A stretch of 64,000 nucleotides of DNA from Zoogloeaceae bacterium (GCA_024235655.1 JACKLY010000006.1:82311-146310); one strand, 5' to 3'. Counted from the stretch's first letter, positions 31,162 through 40,577 are shown. The notes: generated by a model not told the origin, from the sequence alone. Numbers and translations: made by a program.

Positions 31162-33108
31162 ATGGATTTTATCGATCTTGCGCCCCTCGTTTCGGCGCAG
31201 GGAACGCTTCGCCTGCCCGGTTCCAAAAGCATTTCAAACCGTGTCCTGCTTCTCGCTGCGCTGGCCGAGGGAGAAACCGAAGTGCGCGATCTGCTGGCGT
31301 CGGACGACACGCAGGTCATGCTTGAAGCCTTGCAGCAGTTGGGTGTCGGAATTCGTCACGGGGGAGATGGCGTTGTTCATGTCTCTGGCGTGGGCGGCGC
31401 ATTTCCGAATAAGACCGGCGCTGTTTTCCTGGGCAATGCGGGGACGGCTGTTCGTTCGCTCACCGCCGCTCTGGCCTTGGCAGGGGGGCATTACAAGGTC
31501 TCCGGCGTGCCGCGCATGCACGAGCGGCCCATTGGCGACCTGGTTGATGGGTTGCGTCAATTGGGGGCTGATGTGGCGTATTTGGGGAAGGACGGTTTCC
31601 CGCCGCTCGAAATCCGGCCGGCAAGCATTACGCCGGGAGGTACGGTCAATGTCCGTGGCGATGTCTCCAGCCAGTTCCTGACCGGCTTGCTGATGGCCTT
31701 GCCGCTCACCGGTGTCGAAACCACAGTCAAGGTCGTGGGCGAACTGATTTCCAAGCCCTATATCGAAATTACGCTGGCAATCATGGCGCGATTTGATGTT
31801 CAAGTTGCCCGCGACGGATGGCAGCAATTCGTCATTCCCGCCAACAGCCGCTATCGCTCGCCGGGAATTGTCTATGTCGAGGGAGATGCGTCGTCGGCTT
31901 CCTATTTTCTGGCCTTGGGTGCCATCGGTGGCGGCCCGGTGCGTGTTGAAGGGGTGGGGCGGGATTCGATTCAGGGCGATGTACGCTTTGCCGAGGCGCT
32001 CGCACAGATGGGCGCGGTGATTGAAATGGGCGATAACTGGATAGCAGCCAGTGCGCCTGCCGGAGGTCTGAAGGGCATTACACTGGATTGCAACCATATT
32101 CCTGATGCAGCGATGACGCTGGCGACTGCAGCACTGTTTGCCAGTGGCCCGACATGCTTGACCAATATTGCTTCCTGGCGGGTCAAGGAAACGGATCGCA
32201 TTGCGGCAATGGCCAAGGAATTGCGCAAGCTGGGAGCTGTGGTCGAGGAAGGGGCTGATTACATTCGTGTCACCCCGGTGGCTGATCTGACGTCACCACC
32301 GGCAGGCATCGATACCTACGATGACCATCGTATCGCCATGTGCTTTTCACTGGCAGCCTTCGGGACTGCGCTACGCATCAATGACCCCCGCTGTGTCGGC
32401 AAGACTTTTCCTGACTATTTCGAGCGACTGGCTGAGGTGACCAAAGCCGTGCCGGTCATCGCCATCGATGGCCCCTCGGCTTCGGGAAAAGGGACGGTCG
32501 CCGCGCGGGTGGCGGCCGCCTTGGGTTGGCATTATCTTGATTCCGGGGCGTTGTACCGACTGACTGCGCTTGCAGCCAGGCGTGCCGGGATTGCCTGGGA
32601 GGATGAGCCTGCTGTTGTTGCGATGGCGGCAAAGCTTGATGTTGTTTTTTCTGGCGACTCCATTCGCCTCGCTGGCGAGGAAGTCAGCGAAGCCATCCGC
32701 ACCGAGGAAATGTCCTCGGGAGCCTCCAAAGTGGCGGCACTGCCTGCTGTGCGGGCGGCCTTGCTGTTCCGGCAGCGGCTGTTCCGGCGGACGCCCGGTC
32801 TGGTTGCCGATGGGCGCGACATGGCGTCGGTGGTATTTCCGGATGCGGCGGCAAAGGTATTCCTGACTGCCAGCGTTGAGATTCGTGCTGAACGACGCTA
32901 TAAGCAGTTGATCGGAAAAGGGATTGAGGCTACAATGCGCCCCATTTTGCAGGATTTGCGCGAGCGCGACGAACGCGACAGTACGCGAAGCGTTGCGCCC
33001 TTGCAGCAAAGTGCAGGTGCCAGATTGCTCGACACCTCTGATCTGACCATCGAACAAGCGGTGGCGCAGGTTTTGGGCTGGGGCAATGAGGTGCTGCACA
33101 AACAGTGA
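31162..33108 (+). CDS. aroA: AroA-Cmk fusion: EPSP synthase joined to cytidylate kinase
   Basis: A single 648-residue frame with two complete enzymes. Residues 1 to about 428 are EPSP synthase of the shikimate pathway: LPGSKSISNRVLLLAALA with the phosphate-binding Lys, LGNAGTAVRSLTAALALAG of the class I type, and TYDDHRIAMCFSLAA. Residues about 430-648 are cytidylate kinase: P-loop VIAIDGPSASGKGTVA, DSGALYRLTALAA, DGRDMASVVFPDA and RYKQL. The join FERLAEVTKAVPVIAIDG has no stop, no SD and only a few residues of linker, so it is a true fusion and not a missed frameshift. The order aroA, cmk, rpsA keeps the gammaproteobacterial arrangement in which these are separate genes. Confidence 0.95.
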   Translation: MDFIDLAPLVSAQGTLRLPGSKSISNRVLLLAALAEGETEVRDLLASDDTQVMLEALQQLGVGIRHGGDGVVHVSGVGGAFPNKTGAVFLGNAGTAVRSLTAALALAGGHYKVSGVPRMHERPIGDLVDGLRQLGADVAYLGKDGFPPLEIRPASITPGGTVNVRGDVSSQFLTGLLMALPLTGVETTVKVVGELISKPYIEITLAIMARFDVQVARDGWQQFVIPANSRYRSPGIVYVEGDASSASYFLALGAIGGGPVRVEGVGRDSIQGDVRFAEALAQMGAVIEMGDNWIAASAPAGGLKGITLDCNHIPDAAMTLATAALFASGPTCLTNIASWRVKETDRIAAMAKELRKLGAVVEEGADYIRVTPVADLTSPPAGIDTYDDHRIAMCFSLAAFGTALRINDPRCVGKTFPDYFERLAEVTKAVPVIAIDGPSASGKGTVAARVAAALGWHYLDSGALYRLTALAARRAGIAWEDEPAVVAMAAKLDVVFSGDSIRLAGEEVSEAIRTEEMSSGASKVAALPAVRAALLFRQRLFRRTPGLVADGRDMASVVFPDAAAKVFLTASVEIRAERRYKQLIGKGIEATMRPILQDLRERDERDSTRSVAPLQQSAGARLLDTSDLTIEQAVAQVLGWGNEVLHKQ

Positions 33109-33303
33109 GGCGGCAGGTGCCGTCTGACTGACAGGGTGTTTTTTCCCCCTTGGGTCTCTTGCTGGTTTTCGTTCCGATTTTCCGGTAGCGCCGGCGGTTC
33201 GCAGAACTGATACGAGATCCTTTTTCCTTCTCCCTAGTGGAGCGGGGGGCGAGAACGATCTTTAACTACTTGTTTTTCCGCAGTGATGCGGTAAGGAAAA
33301 TCC
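33109..33303 (+). promoter_or_regulatory. Leader of rpsA
   Basis: 195 bases between aroA-cmk and rpsA, probably promoter plus leader of rpsA. It holds a small hairpin (GGCGGCA/TGCCGTC at 33110-33125), pyrimidine-rich stretches and the ribosome binding site GTAAGGAAAA. S1 of E. coli represses its own mRNA through the leader; whether that holds here cannot be read. Confidence 0.4.
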
Positions 33304-34992
33304 ATGTCTGCTGTCCCAGTTACCGAAAGCTTTGCCGAACTCTTCGAAGAAAGCCTTGCGCGCCAGGAAATGCGCCAGGGTGAGGTGATCACCGCCGAAG
33401 TCGTGCGCGTCGACCAGAACTTCGTGGTTGTTAACGCCGGACTCAAGTCCGAAAGCTACATTGATGTTGAAGAATTCCTGAATGATCAGGGCGAACTCGA
33501 AGTCAATACGGGCGATTTCGTCCAGGTTGCCATCGAGCAGCTCGAAAACGGTTTTGGCGAAACCCGCCTGTCGCGCGATCGCGCCAAGCGCATCGCTGCC
33601 TGGAACTCGCTTGAGCAGGCTCTGAATGATGGCTCGCTGGTTTCCGGCACCATCACCGGCAAGGTCAAGGGCGGTCTGACCGTCATGACCAACAGCGTCC
33701 GTGCCTTCCTGCCGGGCTCGCTGGTCGACATGCGTCCGGTCAAGGACACCACGCCGTACGAAGGCAAGACCATGGAATTCAAGGTCATCAAGCTCGATCG
33801 CAAGCGCAACAACGTCGTTGTGTCGCGTCGTGCCGTGCTTGAAGCCACCATGGGTGAAGAGCGCGAGAAGCTGCTTGAGAACCTCAAGGAAGGCGCTGTC
33901 GTCAAGGGCATCGTCAAGAACATCACCGACTATGGTGCGTTCGTTGACCTCGGCGGTATCGATGGCCTGCTGCACATCACCGATCTGGCCTGGCGCCGTG
34001 TCCGTCACCCGAGCGAAGTGCTCAACGTGGGTGATGAAGTCACCGCCAAGATCCTCAAGTTCGACACCGAGAAGAACCGCGTTTCGCTGGGCCTGAAGCA
34101 GCTCGGCGAAGATCCGTGGGTCGGCATCGCCCGCCGTTACCCGCAGGGCACCCGCCTGTTCGGCAAGGTCACCAACCTGACCGACTACGGTTCCTTTGTC
34201 GAGATCGAGCAGGGCATCGAAGGCCTGGTGCACGTCTCCGAAATGGACTGGACGAACAAGAACGTTCATCCGAGCAAGGTCGTTCAGCTGGGCGACGAAG
34301 TCGAAGTCATGATCCTCGAGATCGACGAAGACCGCCGTCGTATCTCGCTGGGCATGAAGCAGTGCATGGCTAACCCGTGGGAAGAGTTCTCGCAGAACCA
34401 CAAGAAGGGCGACAAGGTCTCTGGTCAGATCAAGTCGATCACCGATTTCGGTGTCTTCATTGGTCTGCCAGGCGGCATCGATGGTCTGGTGCACCTCTCC
34501 GACCTGTCGTGGTCGCAGGCTGGCGAAGAAGCCATCCGCGGCTTCAAGAAAGGTGACGAAGTTGAAGCCGTTGTTCTGGCCATCGACACCGACAAGGAGC
34601 GCATCTCGCTGGGTATCAAGCAGCTCGAAGGCGACCCCTACACCAGCTACATTGCAACGCATGAGAAGAACACCATCTCCCGTGGCGTGGTCAAGTCGGT
34701 TGATGCCAAGGGTGCAGTCGTCATGCTGGAAGGCGATGTCGAAGGTTACCTGCGTGCTTCTGAATTCTCCCGTGACCGTATCGAAGATCTCAGCCAGCAC
34801 CTGAAAGTGGGTGACGAGCTGGAAGCAATGATCATCAACGTTGATCGCAAGACCCGCGGCATCAATCTGTCGATCAAGGCCAAGGATCATGCCGAGCAGC
34901 ATGAAGCGATGCAGAAGATTGCTTCGGATAACGCTGCTTCGGGCACGACCAACCTGGGCGCGTTGCTGAAAGCCAAGCTGAACAACCAATAA
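33304..34992 (+). CDS. rpsA: 30S ribosomal protein S1
   Basis: A 562-residue protein with six S1 RNA-binding repeats. The first two (about 22-90 and 105-175) bind the ribosome; the last four, with patterns such as GIVKNITDYGAFVDLGGIDG and GQIKSITDFGVFIGLPGGID, bind mRNA. It delivers mRNA to the 30S subunit and helps translation of leaders with weak ribosome binding sites. It is followed 8 bases later by ihfB, the same order as in many proteobacteria. Confidence 0.98.
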   Translation: MSAVPVTESFAELFEESLARQEMRQGEVITAEVVRVDQNFVVVNAGLKSESYIDVEEFLNDQGELEVNTGDFVQVAIEQLENGFGETRLSRDRAKRIAAWNSLEQALNDGSLVSGTITGKVKGGLTVMTNSVRAFLPGSLVDMRPVKDTTPYEGKTMEFKVIKLDRKRNNVVVSRRAVLEATMGEEREKLLENLKEGAVVKGIVKNITDYGAFVDLGGIDGLLHITDLAWRRVRHPSEVLNVGDEVTAKILKFDTEKNRVSLGLKQLGEDPWVGIARRYPQGTRLFGKVTNLTDYGSFVEIEQGIEGLVHVSEMDWTNKNVHPSKVVQLGDEVEVMILEIDEDRRRISLGMKQCMANPWEEFSQNHKKGDKVSGQIKSITDFGVFIGLPGGIDGLVHLSDLSWSQAGEEAIRGFKKGDEVEAVVLAIDTDKERISLGIKQLEGDPYTSYIATHEKNTISRGVVKSVDAKGAVVMLEGDVEGYLRASEFSRDRIEDLSQHLKVGDELEAMIINVDRKTRGINLSIKAKDHAEQHEAMQKIASDNAASGTTNLGALLKAKLNNQ

Positions 34993-35000
34993 GGCTGAGC

Positions 35001-35288
35001 ATGACCAAATCCGAGCTGATCGCCCGGCTGGCTGTTAGATTTCCACAGTTGGTCGCGAAGGATGCTGATTTTGCGGTGAAGATGATGCTGGATGCGATGT
35101 CCGAGGCCTTGGCCAAGGATGATCGCATCGAGATCCGGGGGTTCGGCAGCTTTGCGCTGAATTACCGCCCGCCCAGAGTCGGCAGGAACCCGAAATCCGG
35201 GGACAAAGTCAGTGTCCCGGAGAAGTGGGTTCCACACTTCAAGGCCGGCAAGGAACTACGGGAGCGCGTTGATAGCGCGCGCTCCTGA
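35001..35288 (+). CDS. ihfB: Integration host factor beta subunit
   Basis: A 95-residue DNA-bending protein of the HU/IHF family. MTKSELIARLAVRFPQL opens the helical part, IEIRGFGSFALNYRPPRVGRNPKSGD is the beta arm with the GRNP DNA-intercalating turn, and KVSVPEKWVPHFKAGKEL ends the fold. It pairs with IhfA, encoded at 47388-47690 in this window. It is cotranscribed with rpsA and followed by a strong terminator. Confidence 0.96.
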   Translation: MTKSELIARLAVRFPQLVAKDADFAVKMMLDAMSEALAKDDRIEIRGFGSFALNYRPPRVGRNPKSGDKVSVPEKWVPHFKAGKELRERVDSARS

Positions 35289-35308
35289 GGCAAGCTGTGG
35301 TAGATTGC

Positions 35309-35338
35309 GGGCGGCAACGCGAGTTGCCGCCCTTTTTT
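35309..35338 (+). terminator. Intrinsic terminator after ihfB
   Basis: GGGCGGCAAC, loop GCGA and GTTGCCGCCC form a perfect 10-bp stem followed by six Ts. It closes the series that ends with ihfB. Confidence 0.95.
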
Positions 35339-35356
35339 ATGCCTGAGGGGTAAGTG

Positions 35357-35638
35357 ATGCGTACACTGGTATGGTTGGTCAGGGCTTTCATTTTTCTGTT
35401 CCTGTTTGCGTTTGCAGTCAAGAACACCGACCCTGTTCGCGTACAGTTTTTCCTTGAAACCTCCTGGCAGGCGCCGCTGGTTATTGTTGTTCTCGTCTTC
35501 TTTGCTACCGGTGCATTTTTTGGTGCGCTATCGCTGCTGGGAACAATCTTTGGTTTGCGTCGTGAAATCTCTGGACTGCGTCGGGAACTGAATGCAGCCA
35601 AAGCTGAAGTCCGGGTGATTGCACCCCCCCGTTCATGA
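35357..35638 (+). CDS. lapA: LapA-domain membrane protein
   Basis: A 93-residue inner-membrane protein of the LapA (DUF1049) family. Two transmembrane segments (about 5-22 and 39-62) enclose a short loop with NTDPVRVQFFLETSWQ, the family hallmark, and the C-terminus is a short helical tail (REISGLRRELNAAKAEV). In E. coli LapA and LapB act in lipopolysaccharide assembly and control of LpxC. The stop overlaps the lapB start (ATGATG), as in other proteobacteria. Confidence 0.9.
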   Translation: MRTLVWLVRAFIFLFLFAFAVKNTDPVRVQFFLETSWQAPLVIVVLVFFATGAFFGALSLLGTIFGLRREISGLRRELNAAKAEVRVIAPPRS

Positions 35639-36804
35639 TGGAATTTGAATACTGGCAACTCCTGCTGTTCCCTGCCTTCTTCGGATTGGGCTGGGCGGCT
35701 GCGCGCATCGATATTCGCCATCTGGTGAAAGAGTCGAGATCCCTGCCAAGGTCCTATTTTCAAGGCTTGAATTTCCTGCTCAATGAGCAGCCGGATCGGG
35801 CAATCGAATCATTCGTCGAAGCAGTCAAGATTGATCCGCAGACGGTTGAGCTTCATTTTGCGCTGGGCGGCTTGTTCCGTCGCCGAGGCGAGACGGACAG
35901 GGCCATTCGCATGCACCAGAACCTGGTTGAACGCGATGACTTGCCAGAGGATCTGAAACTGGCCGCGGTGTCGGAGCTGGGGCAGGATTACCTGAAAGCC
36001 GGCTTGCTGGATCGGGCGGAGGAAACTTTTGAGCGCTTGCGTGGTACGCCGCTGGACGAGGAAGCAAAGCGTAACCTGCTCGAAATCTATCAGCTGGGCA
36101 AGGATTGGCAGCGAGCCATCGAGATTGCACGCGAGTTGCCGGATGTCGCATCACGGAAGGAAGTCGCGGAGTACTACTGCGAGCTTGCTTCTGCCGAGAT
36201 GATCCGCTCGCGTCGAGAAGAGGCCAGGGCGCATCTGGCAACAGCACTCGAAACCAACCGTCTGTGTGTCCGGGCTAGCCTGCTGCAGGGCGATCTGTTT
36301 GCACAGGAAGGAAATCATCAGGCGGCCATTGATTCCTGGCAGCAGATCGAAGCGCAGAATCCGACCTACCTCGCACTGGTTGCACAACGCCTGCTGAATT
36401 CCTACCGGTTCATTGAGCGGCGTGATGAAGGGCTGCGCTTGTTGCGTGGTTATCTTGAGAACTACCATTCACTCGATCTGCTCGATGTGGTTTTTGAATT
36501 GGTACTGGAGAGTAACGGGGCTGAGGCTGCATACACGCTGGTGCGTGATGAATTGCGGCGGAACCCGACCTTGCTTGGTTTTGACAAGCTGCTGGAGGCC
36601 CGGCTCTTCAATGCCCCAACGGAAATTCGTGCGGATATCGATCTGGCCAAGGGAATCGTGCAAAACTATACCCGCCGCCTGGCTCGCTATCGCTGCGATA
36701 GCTGTGGTTTCAAGGCCCGCCAGTTTTACTGGCGATGCCCGGCTTGTGGTGGCTGGGAAACCTATCCGCCAAAGCGCACCGAGGAATTTGATCTGACCCT
36801 TTGA
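35635..36804 (+). CDS. lapB: LapB lipopolysaccharide assembly regulator
   Basis: A 389-residue inner-membrane anchored TPR protein (YciM). Residues 4-20 form the N-terminal membrane anchor (WQLLLFPAFFGLGWAAA). TPR repeats run from about 45 to 330 (YFQGLNFLLNEQPDRAIESF and so on). The C-terminus is a rubredoxin-like knuckle with Cys354, Cys357, Cys368 and Cys371 (CDSCGF, CPACGGW). In E. coli it promotes FtsH degradation of LpxC and so limits LPS synthesis. The neighbouring heptose genes fit that LPS role. Confidence 0.94.
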   Translation: MMEFEYWQLLLFPAFFGLGWAAARIDIRHLVKESRSLPRSYFQGLNFLLNEQPDRAIESFVEAVKIDPQTVELHFALGGLFRRRGETDRAIRMHQNLVERDDLPEDLKLAAVSELGQDYLKAGLLDRAEETFERLRGTPLDEEAKRNLLEIYQLGKDWQRAIEIARELPDVASRKEVAEYYCELASAEMIRSRREEARAHLATALETNRLCVRASLLQGDLFAQEGNHQAAIDSWQQIEAQNPTYLALVAQRLLNSYRFIERRDEGLRLLRGYLENYHSLDLLDVVFELVLESNGAEAAYTLVRDELRRNPTLLGFDKLLEARLFNAPTEIRADIDLAKGIVQNYTRRLARYRCDSCGFKARQFYWRCPACGGWETYPPKRTEEFDLTL

Positions 36805-36868
36805 GCGGGCAGGCCGGATTCTTTTTCTCAGGCGCTGAAGCGGCGATCCATGAATCAATGAGGACTCA

Positions 36869-37813
36869 ATGAACTCTCTGAACGGTCTTCCCGATCTTTC
36901 CAAAGCACGTTTGCTGGTTGTCGGCGACGTCATGCTTGATCGCTACTGGTTTGGCGATGTCAGCCGGATTTCTCCCGAGGCGCCGGTGCCGGTCGTCAAG
37001 GTTGAGCGCAGCGAAGAGCGCCCGGGAGGTGCTGCCAACGTGGCGCGCAATGCCGCTGCGCTCGGTGCCAGGGTCGCACTGCTTTCGGTGGTGGGTGATG
37101 ATGAAGCCGGCGCCGCACTGGCCGCACTGATGGATGCAGAGCAGGTACGTTCCAGCCTGCACCGGGATTCGGCCATCAGCACAACAGTCAAACTGCGTGT
37201 CATCGGGCGCCAGCAGCAATTGTTGCGGATCGATTTCGAAACGTCGCCTTCGCACGAAGTCTTGCAGGCCAAGTTGGCGGAGTTTGAAAAACTCCTGGCT
37301 GACTGCGATGTGGTTGTCCTGTCGGATTATGGCAAGGGGGGCTTGACCCACATTACCGAGATGATCAGCCTGGCACGTGCAGCCGGGAAGCGCATTCTGG
37401 TTGACCCCAAAGGGGATGACTACACGCGCTATGCAGGCGCCACGATCATTACGCCGAACCGGGCGGAGCTGAAAGAAGTTGTCGGGCGCTGGTCCAATGA
37501 TGAGGACATGGCGCTTCGTGCCCAACGCTTGCGCAGCGAACTTGGCCTGGATGCCCTGCTGGTCACGCGCAGCGAAGAGGGCATGAGCCTCTACCGGGAA
37601 TCCGGTGCTTTCCACGAACCTGCCAGGGCGCTGGAGGTCTTTGATGTTTCCGGTGCCGGTGATACGGTGATTGCCACGCTGGCGGCCATGCTGGCTGTCG
37701 GTAGTATCTGGGAGGACGCGGTGCATGTAGCCAATCTGGCTGGCGGAATTGTCGTCGGCAAACTGGGTACGGCTGTCGTCACCCGTGAGGAATTGAACGC
37801 AGCGTTCAATTGA
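36869..37813 (+). CDS. hldA: D-glycero-beta-D-manno-heptose-7-phosphate kinase
   Basis: A 314-residue PfkB-family kinase (RfaE1) that phosphorylates heptose-7-phosphate at C1 in ADP-heptose synthesis for the LPS core. Motifs: LVVGDVMLDRYWFGDVSRISPEAP, RPGGAANVARN, and the C-terminal VFDVSGAGDTVIATLAAML with the catalytic Asp of the PfkB family. It lacks the adenylyltransferase domain that E. coli HldE carries, so a separate HldC (RfaE2) must exist elsewhere. It is followed 19 bases later by hldD. Confidence 0.93.
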   Translation: MNSLNGLPDLSKARLLVVGDVMLDRYWFGDVSRISPEAPVPVVKVERSEERPGGAANVARNAAALGARVALLSVVGDDEAGAALAALMDAEQVRSSLHRDSAISTTVKLRVIGRQQQLLRIDFETSPSHEVLQAKLAEFEKLLADCDVVVLSDYGKGGLTHITEMISLARAAGKRILVDPKGDDYTRYAGATIITPNRAELKEVVGRWSNDEDMALRAQRLRSELGLDALLVTRSEEGMSLYRESGAFHEPARALEVFDVSGAGDTVIATLAAMLAVGSIWEDAVHVANLAGGIVVGKLGTAVVTREELNAAFN

Positions 37814-37832
37814 TGAAATAAAGGAAACACGC

Positions 37833-38828
37833 ATGTACACCATCGTTACCGGCGCCGCTGGCTTTATCGGTGCCAATATCGTCAAGTCGCTGAATGAACG
37901 CGGCGTGAACCGGATCATTGCGGTAGACAATCTGAGCCGTGCCGACAAGTTCAGGAATCTCGTTGACTGCGACATTGCCGACTACATCGACAAGGTCGAA
38001 TTCCGTGAACGACTGCTGGCGGGTTATTTTGACGGCGATGTCGAGGCCATCTTCCATGAAGGCGCCTGCTCCGACACCATGGAGACCGATGGCCGCTACA
38101 TGATGGACAACAACTATCGCTACTCGCTGGATCTGCTCGACTGGTGTCTTGATCAGGAAGTCCAGTTCCTCTATGCGTCGAGTGCGGCAACCTATGGCGG
38201 CAGTAGCGTGTTCAAGGAAGAGCGGCAATATGAGGCGCCACTCAATGTCTACGGCTACTCGAAGTTCCTTTTTGACCAGATAGTACGCAAGCGCTTGCCG
38301 GAAGCCTCTTCGCAGGTGGTTGGTTTCCGCTATTTCAATGTCTATGGCCCACGCGAGAATCACAAGGGGCGTATGGCTTCGGTGGCCTGGCATCATTTCA
38401 ATCAGTGCCGTGCAGAGGGCAAGGTCAAACTGTTCGAAGGGTCGCATGGCTATGGGCCAGGCGAGCAACAGCGTGATTTTGTCTATGTTGGCGATGTTGC
38501 CAAGGTGAATATTTGGTTCCTTGATCATCCGCGTCAGTCTGGCATCTTCAACCTCGGTACCGGGCGTGCACAGAGTTTTAATGATGTTGCCGTGGCCGCA
38601 GTCAATAGCACCCGGGCCTTGAGTGGCGAGGCAGAGTTGCCGCTGGATTCGCTGGTGAAGCAAGGCATCATTGAGTACGTTCCTTTTCCGGAGGCGCTGA
38701 TCGGCAAGTATCAGGCGTTTACCCAGGCGGATCTCGGCAGGTTGCGCGCAGCCGGATACAAGGATGAATTCGCAACTGTCGAGGAGGGCGTTCGCCAGTA
38801 CGTCGCCTGGCTGGCAGAGCATGTTTGA
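37833..38828 (+). CDS. hldD: ADP-L-glycero-D-manno-heptose 6-epimerase
   Basis: A 331-residue SDR-fold enzyme that inverts C6 of ADP-heptose for the inner LPS core. The NADP-binding motif is GAAGFIGANIVKSLNERG, the catalytic Tyr-Lys pair lies in YGYSKFLFD, and FRYFNVYGPRENHKGRM is typical. It is coupled to hldA upstream, and its last 8 bases overlap the cysM start. Confidence 0.95.
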   Translation: MYTIVTGAAGFIGANIVKSLNERGVNRIIAVDNLSRADKFRNLVDCDIADYIDKVEFRERLLAGYFDGDVEAIFHEGACSDTMETDGRYMMDNNYRYSLDLLDWCLDQEVQFLYASSAATYGGSSVFKEERQYEAPLNVYGYSKFLFDQIVRKRLPEASSQVVGFRYFNVYGPRENHKGRMASVAWHHFNQCRAEGKVKLFEGSHGYGPGEQQRDFVYVGDVAKVNIWFLDHPRQSGIFNLGTGRAQSFNDVAVAAVNSTRALSGEAELPLDSLVKQGIIEYVPFPEALIGKYQAFTQADLGRLRAAGYKDEFATVEEGVRQYVAWLAEHV

Positions 38829-39720
38829 GTCTCTGGAGCGATTTGTCGGCAATACGCCGCTGGTTCAGCTGAAACGCCTGCCCAGTGAGGCCTCGGCCAA
38901 GCGTGGCAATGTCATTTTGGCCAAGCTGGAAGGGAACAATCCTGCCGGCTCGGTCAAGGACAGGCCGGCTTTGTCCATGATTGTCCGGGCAGAAGCACGT
39001 GGCACGATCAAGCCTGGGGATTGCCTGATTGAGGCCACTTCCGGCAATACCGGTATTGCACTGGCCATGGCCGCCGCCATGCGTGGCTACCGCATGGTGC
39101 TGGTGATGCCGGAGAACCAGAGTATCGAGCGTCGGCAGACCATGCGAGCCTATGGTGCCGAACTCGTCCTGACGCCGAAGGATGGCGGCATGGAACTGGC
39201 CCGAGACGTTGCCGAACGCATGCGTGATGAAGGGCGTGGCCTCATTCTCGACCAGTTCGCCAATCCGGATAACCCCCTCGCACACTACGAAGGCACTGGC
39301 CCCGAGATATGGCAGGATACCGGGGGACGAATCACGCACTTCGTTTCCAGCATGGGCACGACGGGAACCATCATGGGTGTGTCGCGTTATCTCAAGGAAC
39401 AGAATCCAGCGGTGTGCATCGTCGGCTGCCAGCCAGAAGACGGTTCGCAGATTCCGGGTATCCGCAAGTGGCCCGAACCCTACCTGCCGAAGATTTTTGA
39501 CCGCAGCCGTGTAGACCGGGTGGAGTCCGTCGCCCAATCCGAAGCGGAAGAGATTACCCGACGGCTTGCGCGGGAGGAGGGCATCTTTGCCGGCATCTCC
39601 TCGGGAGGGGCTTTGGCCGTCGCCTTGCGTCTTTCTGCCGAACTCGAGAATGCGGTGATCGTCAGCATTGTCTGTGATCGTGGCGACCGCTATCTCTCCA
39701 CGGGTGTGTTTCCTGCCTGA
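38821..39720 (+). CDS. cysM: Cysteine synthase B
   Basis: A 299-residue PLP enzyme making cysteine (or S-sulfocysteine) from O-acetylserine. The PLP Lys is Lys46 in NNPAGSVKDRPAL, with the phosphate-binding TSGNTGIALAMAA and the C-terminal GISSGGALAVAL. FESLERFVGNTPLV and the segment RGLILDQFANPDNP match CysM more than CysK. The start at 38821 overlaps hldD by 8 bases, which implies coupling although the pathways are not related. Confidence 0.94.
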   Translation: MFESLERFVGNTPLVQLKRLPSEASAKRGNVILAKLEGNNPAGSVKDRPALSMIVRAEARGTIKPGDCLIEATSGNTGIALAMAAAMRGYRMVLVMPENQSIERRQTMRAYGAELVLTPKDGGMELARDVAERMRDEGRGLILDQFANPDNPLAHYEGTGPEIWQDTGGRITHFVSSMGTTGTIMGVSRYLKEQNPAVCIVGCQPEDGSQIPGIRKWPEPYLPKIFDRSRVDRVESVAQSEAEEITRRLAREEGIFAGISSGGALAVALRLSAELENAVIVSIVCDRGDRYLSTGVFPA

Positions 39721-40514
39721 TGAAACCAACACTGGTCTTTGACATAGAAACCATTCCGGATGTCGCCGGTCTTCGCCGTTTACATGACCTGGCTGCAGAT
39801 ATGTCCGATGCCGAGGTCGCTGAACTGGCGTTTCAGCAGCGCCGAGCCGCCAGCGGCGGGACCAGTGATTTTCTGCCGCATTATCTGCAACGCGTGGCCA
39901 CCATTTCCTGCGTCCTGCGCTCCGGAGATACGCTCAAAATCTGGTCATTATCCGAGCCGGAACAGAGCGAAGGCGAGATCATCCAGCGCTTTTTTGACGG
40001 GGTCGAAAAATTTACGCCACAGCTGGTTTCCTGGAATGGCGGCGGTTTTGATTTGCCGGTACTGCATTACCGTGGTCTGGTTCACGGTGTTTGTGCCCAG
40101 CGATACTGGGATATGGGCGATGGCGATTACAACGACAGCCGTGATTTCAAGTGGAACAATTACATCAGCCGTTACCATGCCCGTCATCTGGATCTGATGG
40201 ATCTCCTGGCGATGTATCAACCTCGTGCCAATGCGCCGCTCGATGATCTGGCCAAGCTGATCGGCTTTCCCGGCAAGCTGGGTATGGATGGCAGCAAGGT
40301 ATGGGAAACTTGGCAGGAGGGACGGATCGGCGAGATCCGCGATTACTGTGAAACCGATGTGGTGAATACTTATCTGGTGCTCTGTCGCTTCCGTCTGATG
40401 CGCGGCGAGATGTCTCGTGATGAGTACGCCAATGAGTTGGCCTTTGTGCGAAGCGAACTGTTACGAATCGACAAGCCGCACTGGCACGAATATCTGGCCA
40501 AGTGGCCGCAGTAA
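39720..40514 (+). CDS. PolB-like 3'-5' exonuclease
   Basis: A 264-residue protein of the predicted PolB-type DEDD exonuclease family. The first acidic motif is LVFDIETIPD (Asp8, Glu10); the second lies near SWNGGGFDLPVLHYRGLVHG, and the third near YCETDVVNTYLVLCRFRL. The rest (WNNYISRYHARHLDLMDLLA, FPGKLGMDGSKVWETW) is typical of the stand-alone bacterial group. No polymerase domain is present. The cellular role is not established. It overlaps the cysM stop by one base. Confidence 0.86.
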   Translation: MKPTLVFDIETIPDVAGLRRLHDLAADMSDAEVAELAFQQRRAASGGTSDFLPHYLQRVATISCVLRSGDTLKIWSLSEPEQSEGEIIQRFFDGVEKFTPQLVSWNGGGFDLPVLHYRGLVHGVCAQRYWDMGDGDYNDSRDFKWNNYISRYHARHLDLMDLLAMYQPRANAPLDDLAKLIGFPGKLGMDGSKVWETWQEGRIGEIRDYCETDVVNTYLVLCRFRLMRGEMSRDEYANELAFVRSELLRIDKPHWHEYLAKWPQ

Positions 40515-40532
40515 AAATCGCTCGCCCAGCCC

Positions 40533-40560
40533 TTGCAATCGGCCGGCAAGTGTTTATAAT
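40533..40560 (+). promoter_or_regulatory. Promoter of tRNA-Val
   Basis: TTGCAA, a 16-base spacer and TATAAT, followed about 17 bases later by the tRNA. It starts soon after the stop of the exonuclease gene, so the tRNA has its own promoter. Confidence 0.85.
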
Positions 40561-40577
40561 GCGGCCTTCTTTGCAGT

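Noticed and set aside
33262..34989. 575-codon open frame on the minus strand of rpsA
   Set aside because: Same cause: repeats and codon bias of rpsA produce a long antisense frame. Its apparent repeats are those of S1.
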